64,000 nucleotides of DNA, from NCBI GenBank assembly GCA_036426205.1, contig CM071569.1, forward strand, positions 6,471,764 through 6,535,763, given 5' to 3'. This stretch comes from Ascaphus truei. Lineage: Eukaryota > Chordata > Amphibia > Anura > Ascaphidae. This document shows, one piece after another, positions 33,615-46,597 of the stretch; the stretch's first letter is position 1, and every line of letters begins with the position of its first letter. Made by a program: the position numbers and the translations under genes. The notes under the pieces are model-generated. The model searched no databases and was not told the origin of the DNA. It was given only the letters and a program-made list of their open reading frames with translations.

Positions 33615-33995
33615 TGTCTGCTCTTCTCTGTGTGCTCTATACTCCCTCCTCTACTACTCATCTCATCTGTCTACTCCTCTCCTTGCTGTCTCTGTTTACT
33701 CCTCTTACCTTGCTGTCTCTCTTCCCCTTTCTTTGCACTCCCTCCTGCCCCATGTGCATACTGCTCTCCATTCCGTCCTCCTCCTCATCCCCCTGTCTCC
33801 TCCTCCACTTGCTGTCCTCCTCTCCTTGCCGTCTCTCTCTTTGTCTCCTCTACCCTCCTTGCTGTCTCTCCTTCCCTCCTTGCTGTCTCTCCTCCCCTAC
33901 TTGCTATCTCTCTCTCTGTCTTCTCTGTCCTCGCTGTCTCTCTTTGTGTCTCTTCCCCCTCCTTGCTGTCTCTCCTCCCCTCCTGCTGATTCTGT
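33615..33995. repeat. CT-rich low-complexity tract
   Basis: Degenerate repeats of CTTGCTGTCTCTCTTCCCCTCC over about 380 bases. Three overlapping Ser/Leu-rich open frames of 130-202 residues come from this composition and are not genes. Just upstream, at 33130-33320, is a similar CT-rich tract after CAGCTGTACCCGGC. Confidence 0.85.
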
Positions 33996-34176
33996 CCAAT
34001 CATCACTATCACTTGGCTAACTTAAACAATCTACTATATATTTCAAAATGTGTGGCGAGTCAGCCACCTGCTGTTGTACCTGGTAGGCTATATTCTGGCC
34101 TGTGACATCATACTTGTGACATCATAATGATTTGCAGACATCCTTCGCGTCAGCCCTCGGAAGGGGGTGTCCAATG

Positions 34177-34453
34177 TAGGGAGAGTTCAAAATATTTTTT
34201 TTCCCAATTTATAACAATATTTTAGCTAACACATGCTAACCTTCTATGTGTCCCGGTGTGTGTTCCTGCATTTGTGCAAAAAGGAATTCTTAAAAATCCG
34301 TCTGGATTGTATGCAATGACGTATTTGAATGAATCCGTCCGGACCTTTGCGTATGCAATCCGCATGCGGATTTTAGTGCGCTGGACGGATTTTGTCAAAA
34401 TGATCCCCGGAATTCTGGGGGGGACACGGATTTTGACAGTTTCGCTCATCCCT
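34177..34453. mobile_element. Possible hAT-like miniature
   Basis: The right end GCGCTGGACGGATTTTGTC ... TTTCGCTCATCCCTA and the left TAGGGAGAGTTCAAA suggest inverted TAGGGATGAG-type ends, and paired CCGTC/GACGG words lie inside. The flanks do not show a matching 8-mer, so the left boundary is doubtful. Confidence 0.35.
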
Positions 34454-37400
34454 ACTTACAGTATGATGCCACTATTAGTCACAAACACCAGGGTAAAAAA
34501 AGGAAGTAATATGGAAGAAAATCGCAATGTCCCTTTTTAAGAAGAAAGAAACATTTTATTTACGAGGATCCAAATAAGTGACATTTTCTTAAGGGTTATT
34601 ACATCTTTTTAAGGACACCAATTACATTGATAAGAAGTTCAAAAGATATTTTAGAGTTGAACTGCTATGTTAAGTATCCCAGAGACCGCCGTGGTCATCT
34701 TTACAACATCTTGATCCTAGGTAATGCTCTTACTGGTTGAAAGCACTTAATGTGGTGAGGTTATATTGTATTTTGTAAGTTGCATGGACATTATGCAACA
34801 CACGGCAATCAATTCTGGATGATAATACTTTGAATCACAGCTATTAGAGCATCGAACATATTGAAGGAACGCGTTCCAGCAGTCTGCTTCTCCTAATCAG
34901 CAATGTGTCTGCTGATGTGCCATTAAACTGTGATTAGATTACATTTAGTCTGTGTGATAGCAGCTCTCCCTTTGTCAATATTTCACCCAGAAGAAAGATC
35001 ACAGAAGCTGAAGTGAAGCTCACACAATTCCAGCGAAACCACTACACATCCAAGCCATGCCCGCTACGCTTGCCTTTAACGGTGTTTGTATTTACGATTC
35101 CCCTTGTGCGTATCATATTCTCTTATGAATTGTTGACATATATTTGTTGTGGGCAGGCCTTTCTTAAAGGCGCAATCCTACACCTTTATTTTATTTTTTT
35201 AACAAGTTGCCTTAAAACTTACTTTTTACACTGATCACTGGGAAATCATGCACATTTTTTATGGCTTTAGAGAAATTACATAATATTTCTGGAGGCTGTC
35301 CTTTTTATTTAATGGCAAATTTACAAACATTGCTCGAGTATTATGTATATAAATTTATATTATTATTATTATTATGTATATAAATATATAAATTTAACAC
35401 ATTGCTCGAGTATTATGTATATAAATTTATATTATTATTATTATTATGTATATAAATATATAAATTTAACACATTGCTCGAGTATTATGGCTATAAACAG
35501 ATGTAGTAAGGATAGTTAGCATGATCGCCGCACCACGGATATGCAACAATTAGTGTTGATAAGATCAAATAACTGAAACACTTAATACATGAAAAAGAAT
35601 AATTATATCAATAATTTTATTTTTATTTTCCAATGACATTGTGACACTGACAAGTCAATCTGTCTGATAATCAGACATCAGAAAAGATGCAGATTTATTG
35701 TTTTTTGGCACTAGAGCAAGCTACAGTCAGGCAACCATAGTTTTCCTGGCGCCGGAGAAATCCCAAAAAATGGACCCCTCGCCCTGCAGCGCGAACGCGG
35801 CAGACAGTCTCCGGCGACGCAGACTATCACTTTTGTGGCCTCGTCCACCGGAGACAGTGAGTCTGGCTACATCTGTATCTTCTCTGGTGTCGGATTTAGG
35901 ATGTCAGTATGGCAATTTGATTGGGAAATGAAATGAAATCATAGATAGCCTTCTCCTTTATTCAAGTATTTAGTTGCTGCTGTCAAGCATCAGACCAACT
36001 GGACCAAAGTCCAAATAAATCATTTTTCATATTGAGAGGAAGAGATGGCATTGCAGCTTTCTATTACTGACCCCATCGCAATATTTGTAGTCAATTAAAA
36101 GTCCATTTTCACGGCAGCCCGGTGGTCCCCAGAGTAGGGTTGAGCTCGTTCTGAAAAGGCGGGGGGGGGGGGGGGGGGAATTGATTTCTTAGGGTGTTGT
36201 TCATTTATAGGTGCAGTTCTGTCTTAAATCAGCTTTGAGATAAACACAACGGGTGTGATGTGGTCAGGCAAACCTAGAGCAAGATGTATGCAAATTGGGT
36301 CATTTCCATATTCTGTCTCTTTGCGTGAATGTTTTATGCTTCAAGCTGTGTGTCGTGTGCATCAGCTTGCTACTTGAAGAATGTCAATAGGAAGAGTTAG
36401 GGAGGAGTTACATGACACGCACTACATAAAAACATGTATCAAACTCTGCATCATTTTTTTTATCTTGTATTTGCGTCAAAAAATCCATCAGGTACTGTAT
36501 GAGTTCGCGCAAACTTTTCTGGCCACCAAATGTAAGAAACACTCTCTTACATTTTACGTAAATGCGTGCAAAAAATGGAGCAGTGGGTCACAACTAACTT
36601 CTATGCTCACTTTTTAACATTGATATGTCTCCCCCACGTATAAACGATTCGTGAACTAAAAGAACAACCCTCAAAAATCTCAAACTCTACATACACTGTA
36701 GTTATAAAGACTTTCATTGTTACCGGGTTGTTTTTAGATCATGGTGGCTCTATGCTTGCTACTTTTTCTCCAAGAATCCAATGCTAGTGTCATGCTCACA
36801 GTTGATTGGCACTTCCTCCCAAGTTGAGGAAGTGACATCACAAACCTTACAGGTTCACATATTTTCTATACCGCATATTAAAGATCATGGGGAGTTTAAT
36901 TCCTGCCATTATTCCTCAATACACTGTACAGAAAGAACATGATCCAGCCTATGCCATGTATCTAATGGTAAGGACACAGCAATAGGTCTCCAAAGTTACA
37001 TACACCTTTTTTTTTTTATTGCTTTTTTATTCCTGCCATTCTAAACTCGGAGGATCACAGGGTTCCAGAGAAATCTTTAATGTTTAGGGGGTTTTTTGGT
37101 CCCCTTTAGAAAAATCTAAATGGCCTTCGGGGTTAGTCCCAGACTTGAGGGCCAAAATGATGTTCTGCCCTCATCAGAGCATGATGCTTTCTATCGGATA
37201 ACCCTGCCAGCTCTCTTGATTTTTTTTCCTTTAGTTCTAGCAACAAATAAAAGGGTAAATCTCACGGGAACTGCAGGGTCCCCAGAGATGATAATAATCC
37301 GGAGGCGCTCATCCCCAGATCCGATTCTAAAAAGAATCGAGTTGCTGGACTGCTGCCTTAAAAATCACACACAAAAGATGTAAATGTCCCACATTGTCGA

Positions 37401-38090
37401 TGATGAGTTCCTAGTGCACGTAGAAGCGGGAATGGGGCAAACACTGTTGATCACATCTTTATTCAGATTCGGAGCATGCATAGCATCACCCTAAAGCCAG
37501 GCTGGCCACCTCTCCCAGTTATTAAACAGTGTCTGTTGTGTACATTTGCAGCTCACTGAGCTAACAACATCTGGTAGGTAAGTAACAGTAACAGCAGGTA
37601 GAGCCATATTTACTAAGACACTCTCCACTGCCGAAGACACCTTTCACTTGAGTGGGCTGTGAGTGGGCAGCGGTGCCGGTAGATGTTTTATGTAAAAGCA
37701 CAGCTTAGTGAATATGGGCCCTAGTCTCTTGTGTGCACTTCCATTATATCAAGTGGTCAAATGAGCAAGGATGTGCCACAACCTCCCACGTCCCCGAGGC
37801 CGTCACGTACATATTTGACACGAAGCTGCCAAGAGAAGGCCGAATTGTATCTTTACATTGGGTGTATTCATTCAGTATTGTAGATACTTGTTGTGGACAA
37901 TTGGGCAGTACATTATATAACACTATTTTAATACATTACAACCTGTAGCTATTTGTATTACTTCTAAATTGTAATCATAATAAAAGCAAAAAGCCATTAA
38001 AACTGGGAGTATTGCTACTAATATCTTTAAACAGTTACTCATTTCCAGATACTTTCCAAGCTCTAGTATTTATGCAAGATTCTTTCTCTC
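34454..38090. other. AT-rich noncoding stretch with minor repeats
   Basis: No supported gene. 34780-34990 is repeat-free and dense in TAAT, ATTA and CAGC words, a candidate conserved element. A run of 18 G at about 36161-36178 and several poly-T tracts are present. The 77-residue frame at 35698-35931 crosses a small GC-rich island and has no domain I recognise. Confidence 0.4.
35327..35490. repeat. Perfect 72-base tandem duplication
   Basis: The unit starts ACATTGCTCGAGTATTATG at 35327, repeats at 35399, and its first 20 bases recur at 35471. The two complete units look identical, including their inner TATTAT run. This points to a recent duplication, or possibly an assembly duplication. Confidence 0.93.
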
Positions 38091-38093
38091 TTA

Positions 38094-38459
38094 GGCCTCG
38101 GAAGGCGCTGAGGGGAAACATAATCCCTATCAGCACAGCTTTAGACGGGGCTTCCGCACGCTTCCGCAGGCGTGCGTAGGCGTGTGGAATTGCAGCCGAC
38201 AGAGAAATTTAAGTTTTCCCGCTGAGGGAAGAGCACGGCCGGTCACGTGACTGCCAAAAGCCAATGGCAGCCCGTGACGTCGGCGCCGTGACGTGGCGCG
38301 CTTGTCCCGCCTCCCGCTCCACCTCCAGCCCCGCCTCCTACCCGGCACACAAGCGCGCTCGCTGATGCTCATGCAGGGACACGAAAAAGCTCCTGCTTGA
38401 GCAGGAGAGCATGAGCGTCAGTGCTGCTCAGCGCTCTTCTTTTCACCATGTTCGAGGCT
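38094..38459. mobile_element. PIF/Harbinger-like miniature
   Basis: Flanked by TTA on both sides (38091-38093 and 38460-38462). Starts GGCCTCGGAAGG and ends TGTTCGAGGCT. The interior matches the element at 11266 (CACGCTTCCGCA, GGTCACGTGAC, CCCCGCCTCC, GCTTGAGCAGG). GC-rich and non-coding. Confidence 0.7.
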
Positions 38460-38462
38460 TTA

Positions 38463-39258
38463 GGGGTTAAAGTATCTGTTCATTCTGACTGCGGCTCGCT
38501 GCTCAATAGCAGCTAATTGGAAAAAGATTAAACCCCCTTCTAAGCAAATGGTCCTTCGCAAGGTAAGCGAGGTCAAGCTTATGGAATACCTATCGGCGCT
38601 CCTGAAACAGAATATAGTACAATATGAGAAAGTTTGGGCACAGTGGCCTTATAATTAAAGAGATTAAAAATGAGATATGGATGCTTCAGTTGGACTCTGC
38701 ATTAGACCACTAACCCCTCTAAGGGGGAGTTCATGTCTACTCAGGGTCTTTTGACAAGGTGGAGGGGAGGACAACTACACCCCTTCCCTTAGCTCTCCCC
38801 GTTCCTATCCCCTCTCTCCCCCCTTCTTCTGTTCTTCTCTCTTCTCCCCCTCTCTCCCTCTGCCTATCCTTTACAGTACTAATATAAGGGGTTTGATCTA
38901 AGATCCTCCTAAAACTGTTAATTCTCCCGGACGGGATCTACATAGTAGAATCTAAATGCATAGGAGGTTACAAAATACTAGGGGCAGATCGCCTCTTCTC
39001 GATCAATCAACCTTGAGATGCTTCGGGTTGTTCACTTTTAAATGTATATGTTAATTAAGTTTACTGTCTATAAACAACCATGTGATGTGAATGTACCCCT
39101 GTCAGAAAATAATAAAAATGTTTGAAACAAAAAAGTATCTGAGGATAAAACTGCAGAGAGAGTCAACTGATATAATGCAAAGTGCAGATTTGCAAAAAGG
39201 TTTGTACCTGTATTATCCATCTGCAGAGGAATGTACGAGATGTGTGCAGAGGTACATA
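38463..39258. other. No gene recognised
   Basis: Sequence between two Harbinger-like elements, with a CT-rich tract at about 38790-38880. No element ends or coding frame. Confidence 0.45.
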
Positions 39259-39261
39259 TAA

Positions 39262-39466
39262 GGCTACGCTTATAGTGTCGACGACAGCGATGCGACGTCG
39301 CGTCAAAAATGCATTGCTGCCATCGCGTGTGCTTATAGTAAGCACGACGCGAAAGCGCGATGGAGCACCGGCTTGGTCGCGATCTCTGGAAGTCATCTCA
39401 ATTTGGTTTTTCTAGCAACCGCATCCTGACATCGCCGTAGCCGTAGCCGGCACTATAAGCGTAGCC
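39262..39466. mobile_element. PIF/Harbinger-like miniature
   Basis: A 205-base element with exact TAA target copies (39259-39261 and 39467-39469). Inverted ends are GGCTACGCTTATAGTG and CACTATAAGCGTAGCC, perfect over 16 bases. The interior is full of CGACGTCGCG-type words and a second inverted pair, GTGCTTATAGTAAGCAC. Confidence 0.88.
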
Positions 39467-39479
39467 TAATGGAGACCGA

Positions 39480-39995
39480 TTTGGTTGAAATTATATCTTG
39501 GCTTTATTGAGCCTGTTCCTTTATCCAGTCAAAACATACAAAAAAAACAAAACAAAAAACAAACCACCATCCCTTTGTAAGGGCTAACTTACTTCCCCCG
39601 ACCCTATCTGCAGGACTGGAGGGATAATCCAATAAGCACCCTATCATCCCAAAGTCTCAGGAAGTACCTTAAGCAGATGGCCTCCCATGTCAGTCCTTGG
39701 CAGGTTCCTGTGTCCTCTGTGTTCAGGAAATATAGGTGTATGGGTGTCTGGGTGTCTTGATCTCACCACAGCCTTTGTGCTCAAGACATTGTCTGTGTGC
39801 AGGCTTTTCTGCTCTCCTTCTGTCAGCCCAAATGTGAGCGTAGGAGTCTCTCTCCTGTTTCTCACATCAGGCTTGTCTAAAAAGCCTAATCAGTCAGGTG
39901 GAGTCTGGTTGGTTGCCTGTGTGCAATTAACTAGCACACTGCTGGATTTAGAGGCAGTTTCTCTCAAACAGTGATAAGTCCCAGTTAAAATGAGC
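39480..39995 (-). mobile_element. Probable LTR, antisense
   Basis: On the minus strand a CAATAAAGCC polyadenylation signal at about 39510-39501 follows roughly 450 bases of non-coding, C/T-biased sequence, followed by a short A/T-rich end. Size and layout fit a solo LTR, but neither terminus nor target duplication could be fixed. Confidence 0.35.
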
Positions 39996-40860
39996 TTACA
40001 ATAGGTATAAAGAAAAAGTGTGACTAGCCAATGTCTAGCAACCTGACAGAAAAATACTCTATAAATATATGAAATCAAGCATGGTTAAAACATATGTCCA
40101 CTGCAAATGATATTTCAGTTCCAGGCATGAGAATGCAGCAAGATCTGGCACAACACCAGATACGTTAACAGATATATTTCCGTTTTTTTTACTTATTTTA
40201 TCATAAAATATAAATTGCCTGTGCGTGCTGCAAATCCTGCAAGCACAATATTGAAAGCAATGTTTCCTGATTCAGAAAAAGCTGGCGGTGGTCAAACAAA
40301 GCGACACGTATTATTGATTAAGTCCTCGCTGCTAACACGGCCAATGGAATTCTCAGTGCCATTTGTTCCAAGCCTTTTACTTAGGAGGAAGCAACGCTGA
40401 AAACCACAAGGAAGTGGTATTATCAGTGTGGTATTTTATGAGGAAGAAAAGGTGGTAGAAGGATTTTTAGATTTTAAGAGCTACGGTGTTTACACAGCTG
40501 CATCCATATTTAATCGAACAAATGAGTGCTTTTAAGAATGCTCCATTTCATAGGAGAATACAGATCTTAGAGACAGAATTATTTTCGGGGAGATTATGAA
40601 TGATGATGTGTTTTTCAGCTACAAATCAGGGATTGGGAGAGTTGGTCAGTGTGATCTTGCACAGGGGTCTAGGTGGAGCCGGGCAGTGACGATTCTTCCT
40701 TAAAGTCAGGTAGATCCCTGGAGATGGTCACGGGCTGGGTGAAAATTGTAATGGAAGGATAGCTGTCTGAATGATTACACCTTTGTAGATAAAGTGCACA
40801 CTAAACTGCAGGGCCGCAGACAGTTTTCCTGGGGCCCAGGAATACAGTTTCCACTGAGAC
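39996..40860. other. No gene recognised
   Basis: 40215-40420 is repeat-free, mixed composition and could be a conserved noncoding element. The 61-residue open frame there has no start context or domain that supports a gene. Confidence 0.35.
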
Positions 40861-40861
40861 T

Positions 40862-41175
40862 GGGCCCAGTCAGTCCCATTACCCCTTATCCCCCCTCCCC
40901 AGTCCCATTAATGCCTTATATTCCCCCAGCCAAAGGCCCATTACAACCTCACATACTTCCCTAGGCCCATCACTCTCTTCACTCATATCCCCCCAAGGCC
41001 CATTACCACCTTACATCTCTCCCAGACCCATTACATTCCAAGGCCTAACCCAATCCAAGGTCTTGTCCTGAGGCCCATCAGAACCTTACATACCCCCCAA
41101 GGCCCATCACCCCCTTACATTCCCCCCAAGTTCCATTACCGCCTTACACCCCCCAAGCCCATTACACCTTTTCAT
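40862..41175. repeat. C-rich minisatellite, about 30-base unit
   Basis: About ten degenerate units built on CCCAAGGCCCATTACC-CCTTACATTCCCC. Units differ by substitutions and small indels, so the array is older than those at 12937 or 24720. Confidence 0.85.
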
Positions 41176-42870
41176 CCACCGTAGGCCTACTACCCATTTA
41201 GCTGTCTGTTTAAAGGTCCTGCCTCCCACGGAAGCTGTGATGTCATCCCTTATGGCTTTTTTTTGGCCAGCATGACGCGGGAACTTTAAACAGAAGTGAG
41301 ATACTGGCATCACCTTCCGATGTAAGTGCAACCCCTCCTTATTTCCCTATATGTATTTGTCATCACTAGGACGGGAGCCTGAGTCCACCCTCCCCTGTGT
41401 GTGGCAGATGAGCAGCAGCCCGCAATAGGCCTGGCTGAGGTCAGATATCTTCAGAGTGACAGATAAAGTTTGGGATAACTATATTTTATATATATATATA
41501 TATATATATGTGAGGAACACAATAATAAAACATACAGGGGCCCTCTTACTTTGAGGACCCTTTTTACACATGTACATAAAGAGATATAATGTACCCCACT
41601 GTGCAATTGACCAATAAACACTGGTTTATTGCTCAGTCCAGATGGCTCAGATACTGACTGAGAGACCACTATGTGTGCCGACACTGCATTGGAGCTCTTA
41701 TGAAATATATTGATGGTTAGCGGTGCAGGCCTGGTACTTCGCCAAGTGTGTGTATAGCAGTGTGTGATGGCAAAAGAATACTGCAGGGTAGCGGGGTGGT
41801 CTCCGGGATGTAGTTCCACTTAGGTTACTCACTGCTTGGGACCCCCCAGGTATTCTGGGTCCCTGTTACTCAATCGGTACCCTCTCCAGACTCGCTCTCA
41901 GTGCCTCCAGAATACAATGCATGGACGGCTCTGCTGACACGCTGTAGATCTTGTTAGGTGCCTTGGAACAGAACTACTTCCTCCCTCTGCCTTTTTCTGG
42001 AACTCTCCCTCTCTTTCACGTGCTCCTTCCTTTCTTTATGTCTCCGTCCCTCCTCTGACATCATCCATCATACTCTCCAATGATATCACTCCTTTCCTGA
42101 GTCACAGTTATTGGCCAGAGGGCCTGTCCATCATGAACACACTACAGAACTTGACTCTGTGGCATGTAGAGCAGATAAACTCCTACATCTACCTGGAGGC
42201 AGCGTGCATACATAACTTTCTGCAGCCATGTGTGGGAGGGGAAGGTTGTTACATAAGTATCTTGGGGAGCAGGGGGCCCCCCAAAGCTCAAATTAATGCA
42301 GTTTAGTTCTGGAAAGGTGGGGTGTCTTTTATATATATTTTTTTTTTTTAAAGGAAAAGTTCCTTGTAATATGACATCTTCCAAAAGCAAAAATACACTT
42401 CACCCATCAAGGTTCATCGGGATCCCCAGATTCTCACCAGGCACTTCCATGTGGAAGGGGTGTGGAATATACAACCTACAGTATTATTGAGAACTCTATT
42501 GAGTCTTAGCATAAGGAGGTCCTATAAGTCATAGGGCTCTTGTCTACTAGACCTCTGGCACTTGTAAAGACCGCTTGGATTTTAGTGACGATTTTAGTCA
42601 CTGGTCTTACTGACCACTTCCAAGGCTCTGCCTCAGAGACTCAACTTCTGACCTTCACAATCCCTTCAGTTTTATTTACAGACTTCTGACTCAAATCCCT
42701 GCTCACTTCTTTTCTATCCTTCTCATTCTCTGGTTACTTAGCTGCCATTTCAGTACAGTATTCATCGCCCACTTTTAGCTGGCGCAGAATCAGAAAATTA
42801 ACTGCTCCCTAATAGTTACAGTGTCTTACACAACTATCCCCTCACAAGCAGGAAACATAACTCTTTACAC
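41176..42870. other. Noncoding stretch, possible LTR
   Basis: A TA tract at 41488-41508 is followed by sequence with TTTATTG near 41627-41633, a minus-strand polyadenylation signal, and then about 500 bases of C/T-rich DNA. An antisense LTR is possible but has no defined ends. No gene is supported. Confidence 0.3.
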
Positions 42871-43020
42871 CAGTGGTGCTCATCTCCACTCCAAGGTTTT
42901 GAGGATATCCCTGCATCAGCACAGGTGGCTCAATCGGTGACTAAGTCATTTTGATTGAGCCACCTGTGCTGAAACCTTATCTGTTGGTGGCCCTTGGAAG
43001 ACTGAGTTTGAGCACTGCTG
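42871..43020. mobile_element. hAT-type foldback miniature, family B
   Basis: A 150-base palindromic element starting CAGTGGTGCTCATC and ending GAGCACTGCTG. The stem contains GCATCAGCACAGGTGGCTCA and TGAGCCACCTGTGCTG. Flanking 8-mers CTTTACAC and CTTGAACC match at only 5 positions, so the target duplication is eroded. Confidence 0.75.
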
Positions 43021-43460
43021 CTTGAACCACGGATTCCCCTACTTTCCTCCCCCCTTCACCCCAATAACAGACACGTACAGTATAAAATGCCACACTGTAT
43101 GGGGTATAACAACCACAGCTTTAATTAAACGCCAACATATAACCTGTATACAGAACTGTGCCTGTGGCTGTGTCTTGAGCCCACGCATACACGTGACTTG
43201 TGACCCCTCCCCCCCATGCTGGCTGGGTATCCGGCTTAGCCACCATGGTAATACCTACCAACCGGGCATTACAACGTCTGCCCAAACAACCCGGGGCATT
43301 AGCCCACCACCTGCCCTAGGACCCAATCTGGCATCCACGAAACCCCCACCAGCTTAGTAAAATGAATAACTAAACAATCTCTGAAGTAAAGAACTTTGCT
43401 TGTGTAACCCCTCCTTGCCCGGCCCAAACAAGTGTTACGTCGGGGTAGTGATATTTAGGC
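43021..43460. other. Possible LTR fragment
   Basis: TGTAACCCCTCCTTGCCCGGC at 43412 resembles TGTAACCCTTCCTGCCCGGC at 62386. Both look like the terminus of one LTR family read antisense. The other end is not found here. Confidence 0.3.
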
Positions 43461-45250
43461 ATTAATGCTCAGTGTGGTCGGGTTACCTTTGAGAAACACT
43501 GCTTTAACCATACAGAAGGCTTCCTCTACTAGCCTATTTACAATAGACACAATCATAATCCATATTTTGTAATATACTACTGTTATTTAAGTTTTTTTCG
43601 AGGCAGAGATTCATTGTGCCTGCAAAATTCAAACATTATTAGTATTATAAATGATAAATGATGATTCGATTGTAACAAAAGTGAACGTGTCATCAAAGTA
43701 AATCAAAGGCAAGCAGTTTACTGCTGGATTCTGCCTGAAAAAAGGATAATTAAACTGGTTCTTCAGGACTGATTCTTCATAGATGTATATGAGAGAGTGT
43801 GAATTTTTTTTGGAACTGTTGGGTAATTATGTAGATTAAGAGGAAGTCACACAGCTATATCTGTCTGTTTAAATAAATTAAAAACCTTGTCACGTCTATA
43901 TAGGTCTTATGGATAGCCTTTTAAGTAAGTGTGGCATGTAACTAATTTAAATATACTTTGCATATCTCCCATGGTACCTCAGGTGTGCTCCTTTCTCAGA
44001 ACAGGCATACAGCCCTAATTTATTTGAGGGGACGCACACACGGGCGCACACCTACCTACCTACCTACCTATAGCTCCTCCCAATAACATAGCCGCTGCGT
44101 CTATGTGTCCCTAGAGTACCAGAGCCAATGAGGTGGTGGCTATGCCATGGCACCGTCAAAGGGTTAATTATATAGACCCCATATTTTGTTGAAAGAAAAA
44201 TAGTCAATTTTTACTTTCTCCATCAAAAAAAAGTTCCTTTGGATAATGAAAAGATCCGCATTTTTCTACCAAATATCCAGATGTGGGTCAGTATGGCCTA
44301 TTTCCTAGCATTCTCTTATTTCTAATGTATATCAAACAAAACGTACCTGTATATTCACTGCTTTCATATATTCCATCCAGATTATGGATTGTCTCAGGCT
44401 TCTATACGCTTTTTTTCTTAACCCCTTTTTGCAGACAGGAGGATCCCTGTTTAAAAATCTTGGTACAAAAAAACAGCACCAATGTATGCATAGCATCAAG
44501 TTATTTCCTACGTCCTCTGGATAGCCCGGAAGTAGGTATAATGTCATGGAACAAGAATCACATTCCTGCCCGACCCCCCTTCTGCTTGTCAGCTCCTTAA
44601 GTTCAGCTGCAGGCATTGGCTCCACATACACACACTGTGCCTGTGTAACATGCAACAATGTTGCATTTTTTGCCTCTGAGCACATAATCAGTGAACTGCT
44701 ACTGCAGCTTCTCCAGTCCTCCCAGTTAATGGACTTTCCCATGTTCTCCCCTGTCTTTTGCTGACAGTTAGTGCAGTCCCACTCAACCTTTAGTGTGACC
44801 CCTGCCCCTCACTTTCTTTTCCACCCTAGATTACAGTGAGTACAGACCTGTCTGCATCCCCCCCTGGTAAGGCCTTTCTCTCTTACCATAGTCTAACCCC
44901 ATAGAAGCATCCCACATAGAGAAGCACTCTCTACCTACATTACACCTACGAGTTCCTGTGTTTTCTAATCCAGCAATAAAATTAAGAAAGACATTAAGGA
45001 CTTGTCATGCTTTGGAAGAGGGAGGACATGAGTTGAGCTTACTGGAATCATTCATACATCATTCGTGACCCTGGTTCCAGGAAATATAACAATGTGCCTC
45101 CCTTCTCACTTTTAAGAACCCGCTCATTACCCCAGTAATAAAAGTTTTACACGTTTCCCATTAGGAGTTCGCATTTCCTTCCGTCTGTCCTACATTATTC
45201 ATGTCTCCTCCGGAAAGTAGCCACTGGGTACAAAGATGAAGGGGGCTTAT
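43461..45250. other. AT-rich noncoding stretch
   Basis: No supported gene. 43560-43760 is repeat-free, with clustered ATTA/TAAT words, and is a candidate conserved element. A short CTAC repeat lies near 44051-44069. Confidence 0.4.
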
Positions 45251-45468
45251 GGAGGAGTGGCTCTGACTCTGAGAACAAGGACACTCAATTTGAATCTAGG
45301 ACCTGGTTTAATTCCCAGCGTCAGCCACTTGTGACCTTGGGCAAAGTCACCTTATCTCCCTGTGCCTCAGGCACCAACAACATAGATTGTAAATTGTGAG
45401 ATTCCTTGAGTCCCATTGGGAGAAAAGCACTATATGAAATAGTTATTATTTTTATTATTATTATTGTT
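45251..45468 (+). mobile_element. MIR/CORE-type tRNA SINE
   Basis: A tRNA-like head (GGAGGAGTGGCTCTGACTC) with a B box GGTTTAATTCC near 45305 is followed by the MIR core GTGACCTTGGGCAAAGTCAC and CTGTGCCTCAGGCACC. It then continues GATTGTAAATTGTGAG and AAAGCACTATATGAAATAG, with a TTATTA tail. The order head, core, LINE-like tail and microsatellite is that of a full-length SINE. Flanking target copies were not identified. Confidence 0.88.
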
Positions 45469-45469
45469 A

Positions 45470-46129
45470 TGCACTAAAATCACATTTGGGTTTTCTAAAA
45501 TGTGCATCATACCTTATGTATGAAGGTCGTTATGAGACTTCATACATATGATGCATAATTAATTAATTGTTTGAAATTCATTTTAAATTATTACATCATG
45601 TTGAATATCTGATTAATACAATTTAAAGTAAAATGATGTGTATTTTTTTTAAATTTATAACTAGTATCAGTAGATATAAATTATTAACGTAATATTACTT
45701 TTAAAAAGCCATACTGTGAAAGTAATACATTTTGTTAATTAATATAATGAAACATCCGTGCTGTGCCAAATGGATTTTTAGTTGATATTGTACATAGAAA
45801 TTTAATTCTGCGCTAACACTATTACACTTTTGACACACTTTATTCTTGGGGGGGGGAGGGTGCACAGAAATATTCCTTTTTAATACATACCATTTACATC
45901 TGTACACTTAGCACAGTGTATTTCTGTGTGTCAAAACAAATGGGAAAAAAATTGATACTGATATTGGAGATGGAGAAAATTCAGGTTAGTACACAAGTAC
46001 AATTTAAAATTAGATTTCTATGCCCCAATTATACACCAAAAAGTAATTTTTTTAGGCATAGTACTACTGTAGTTGAAGCCCCAAAATCCCATTTCACCTT
46101 TTGCTTTAATGAATCTGGCCTTGTGTTCT
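45470..46129. other. AT-rich noncoding stretch
   Basis: Very AT-rich, with ATTAATTAATT words and a G run at about 45849-45856. No gene or element recognised. Confidence 0.5.
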
Positions 46130-46137
46130 TGCTGTAG

Positions 46138-46445
46138 AATTGGTGACCACATTTATCCCGGGAAAAACCGGGACAAATATCGTGCATGCGTGAACGACAA
46201 CCCGCCGATCATGTATGCGTGATCGGCGTTTGACGCCCGACGCAAGCGTGATTGGCATTTGCCGGCCACACATGCACATGCACGGCCTGCAAGCGCCGAT
46301 CGCGAAGGTGCACGAGTGGACAGCAAGTGTCGATTGCGTAAGTGCGGTCAGCGCCAATAAAAAACTGGGACATTGGCCAAAAAAGTCAGGACAAATCTAA
46401 AAAAACAGGACTGTCCCAGCTAAACCGGGACATCTGCTCACCCTA
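46138..46445. mobile_element. hAT-type miniature, family C
   Basis: A 308-base element with exact 8-base duplication TGCTGTAG (46130-46137 and 46446-46453). Ends are AATTGGTGACCACATTTATCC and, inverted, ACATCTGCTCACCCTA, both next to CCGGGACA/TGTCCCGG-type inner repeats. The interior has several GATCGGCG/CGCCGATC inverted words. No open frame of interest. Confidence 0.88.
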
Positions 46446-46597
46446 TGCTGTAGTACTGGAGCCAAGAGAATGGAATATATAGCCCCCCAAAAAATCTAGT
46501 GAGGTGCTGAAATATCATGGATTATTATTCTCTCTTCTCTTAACCTCTTATCTTCAGTTATATTTTAAAGTTGCATTCCTGCCCAAAATGAACCTAA

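Noticed and set aside
33466..34105. Ser/Leu-rich frames of 130-202 residues
   Set aside because: CT-rich low-complexity tract; three frames are open simultaneously.
45300..45316. Functional tRNA gene at the B box
   Set aside because: No cloverleaf can be formed, and the sequence continues as a SINE core and tail.
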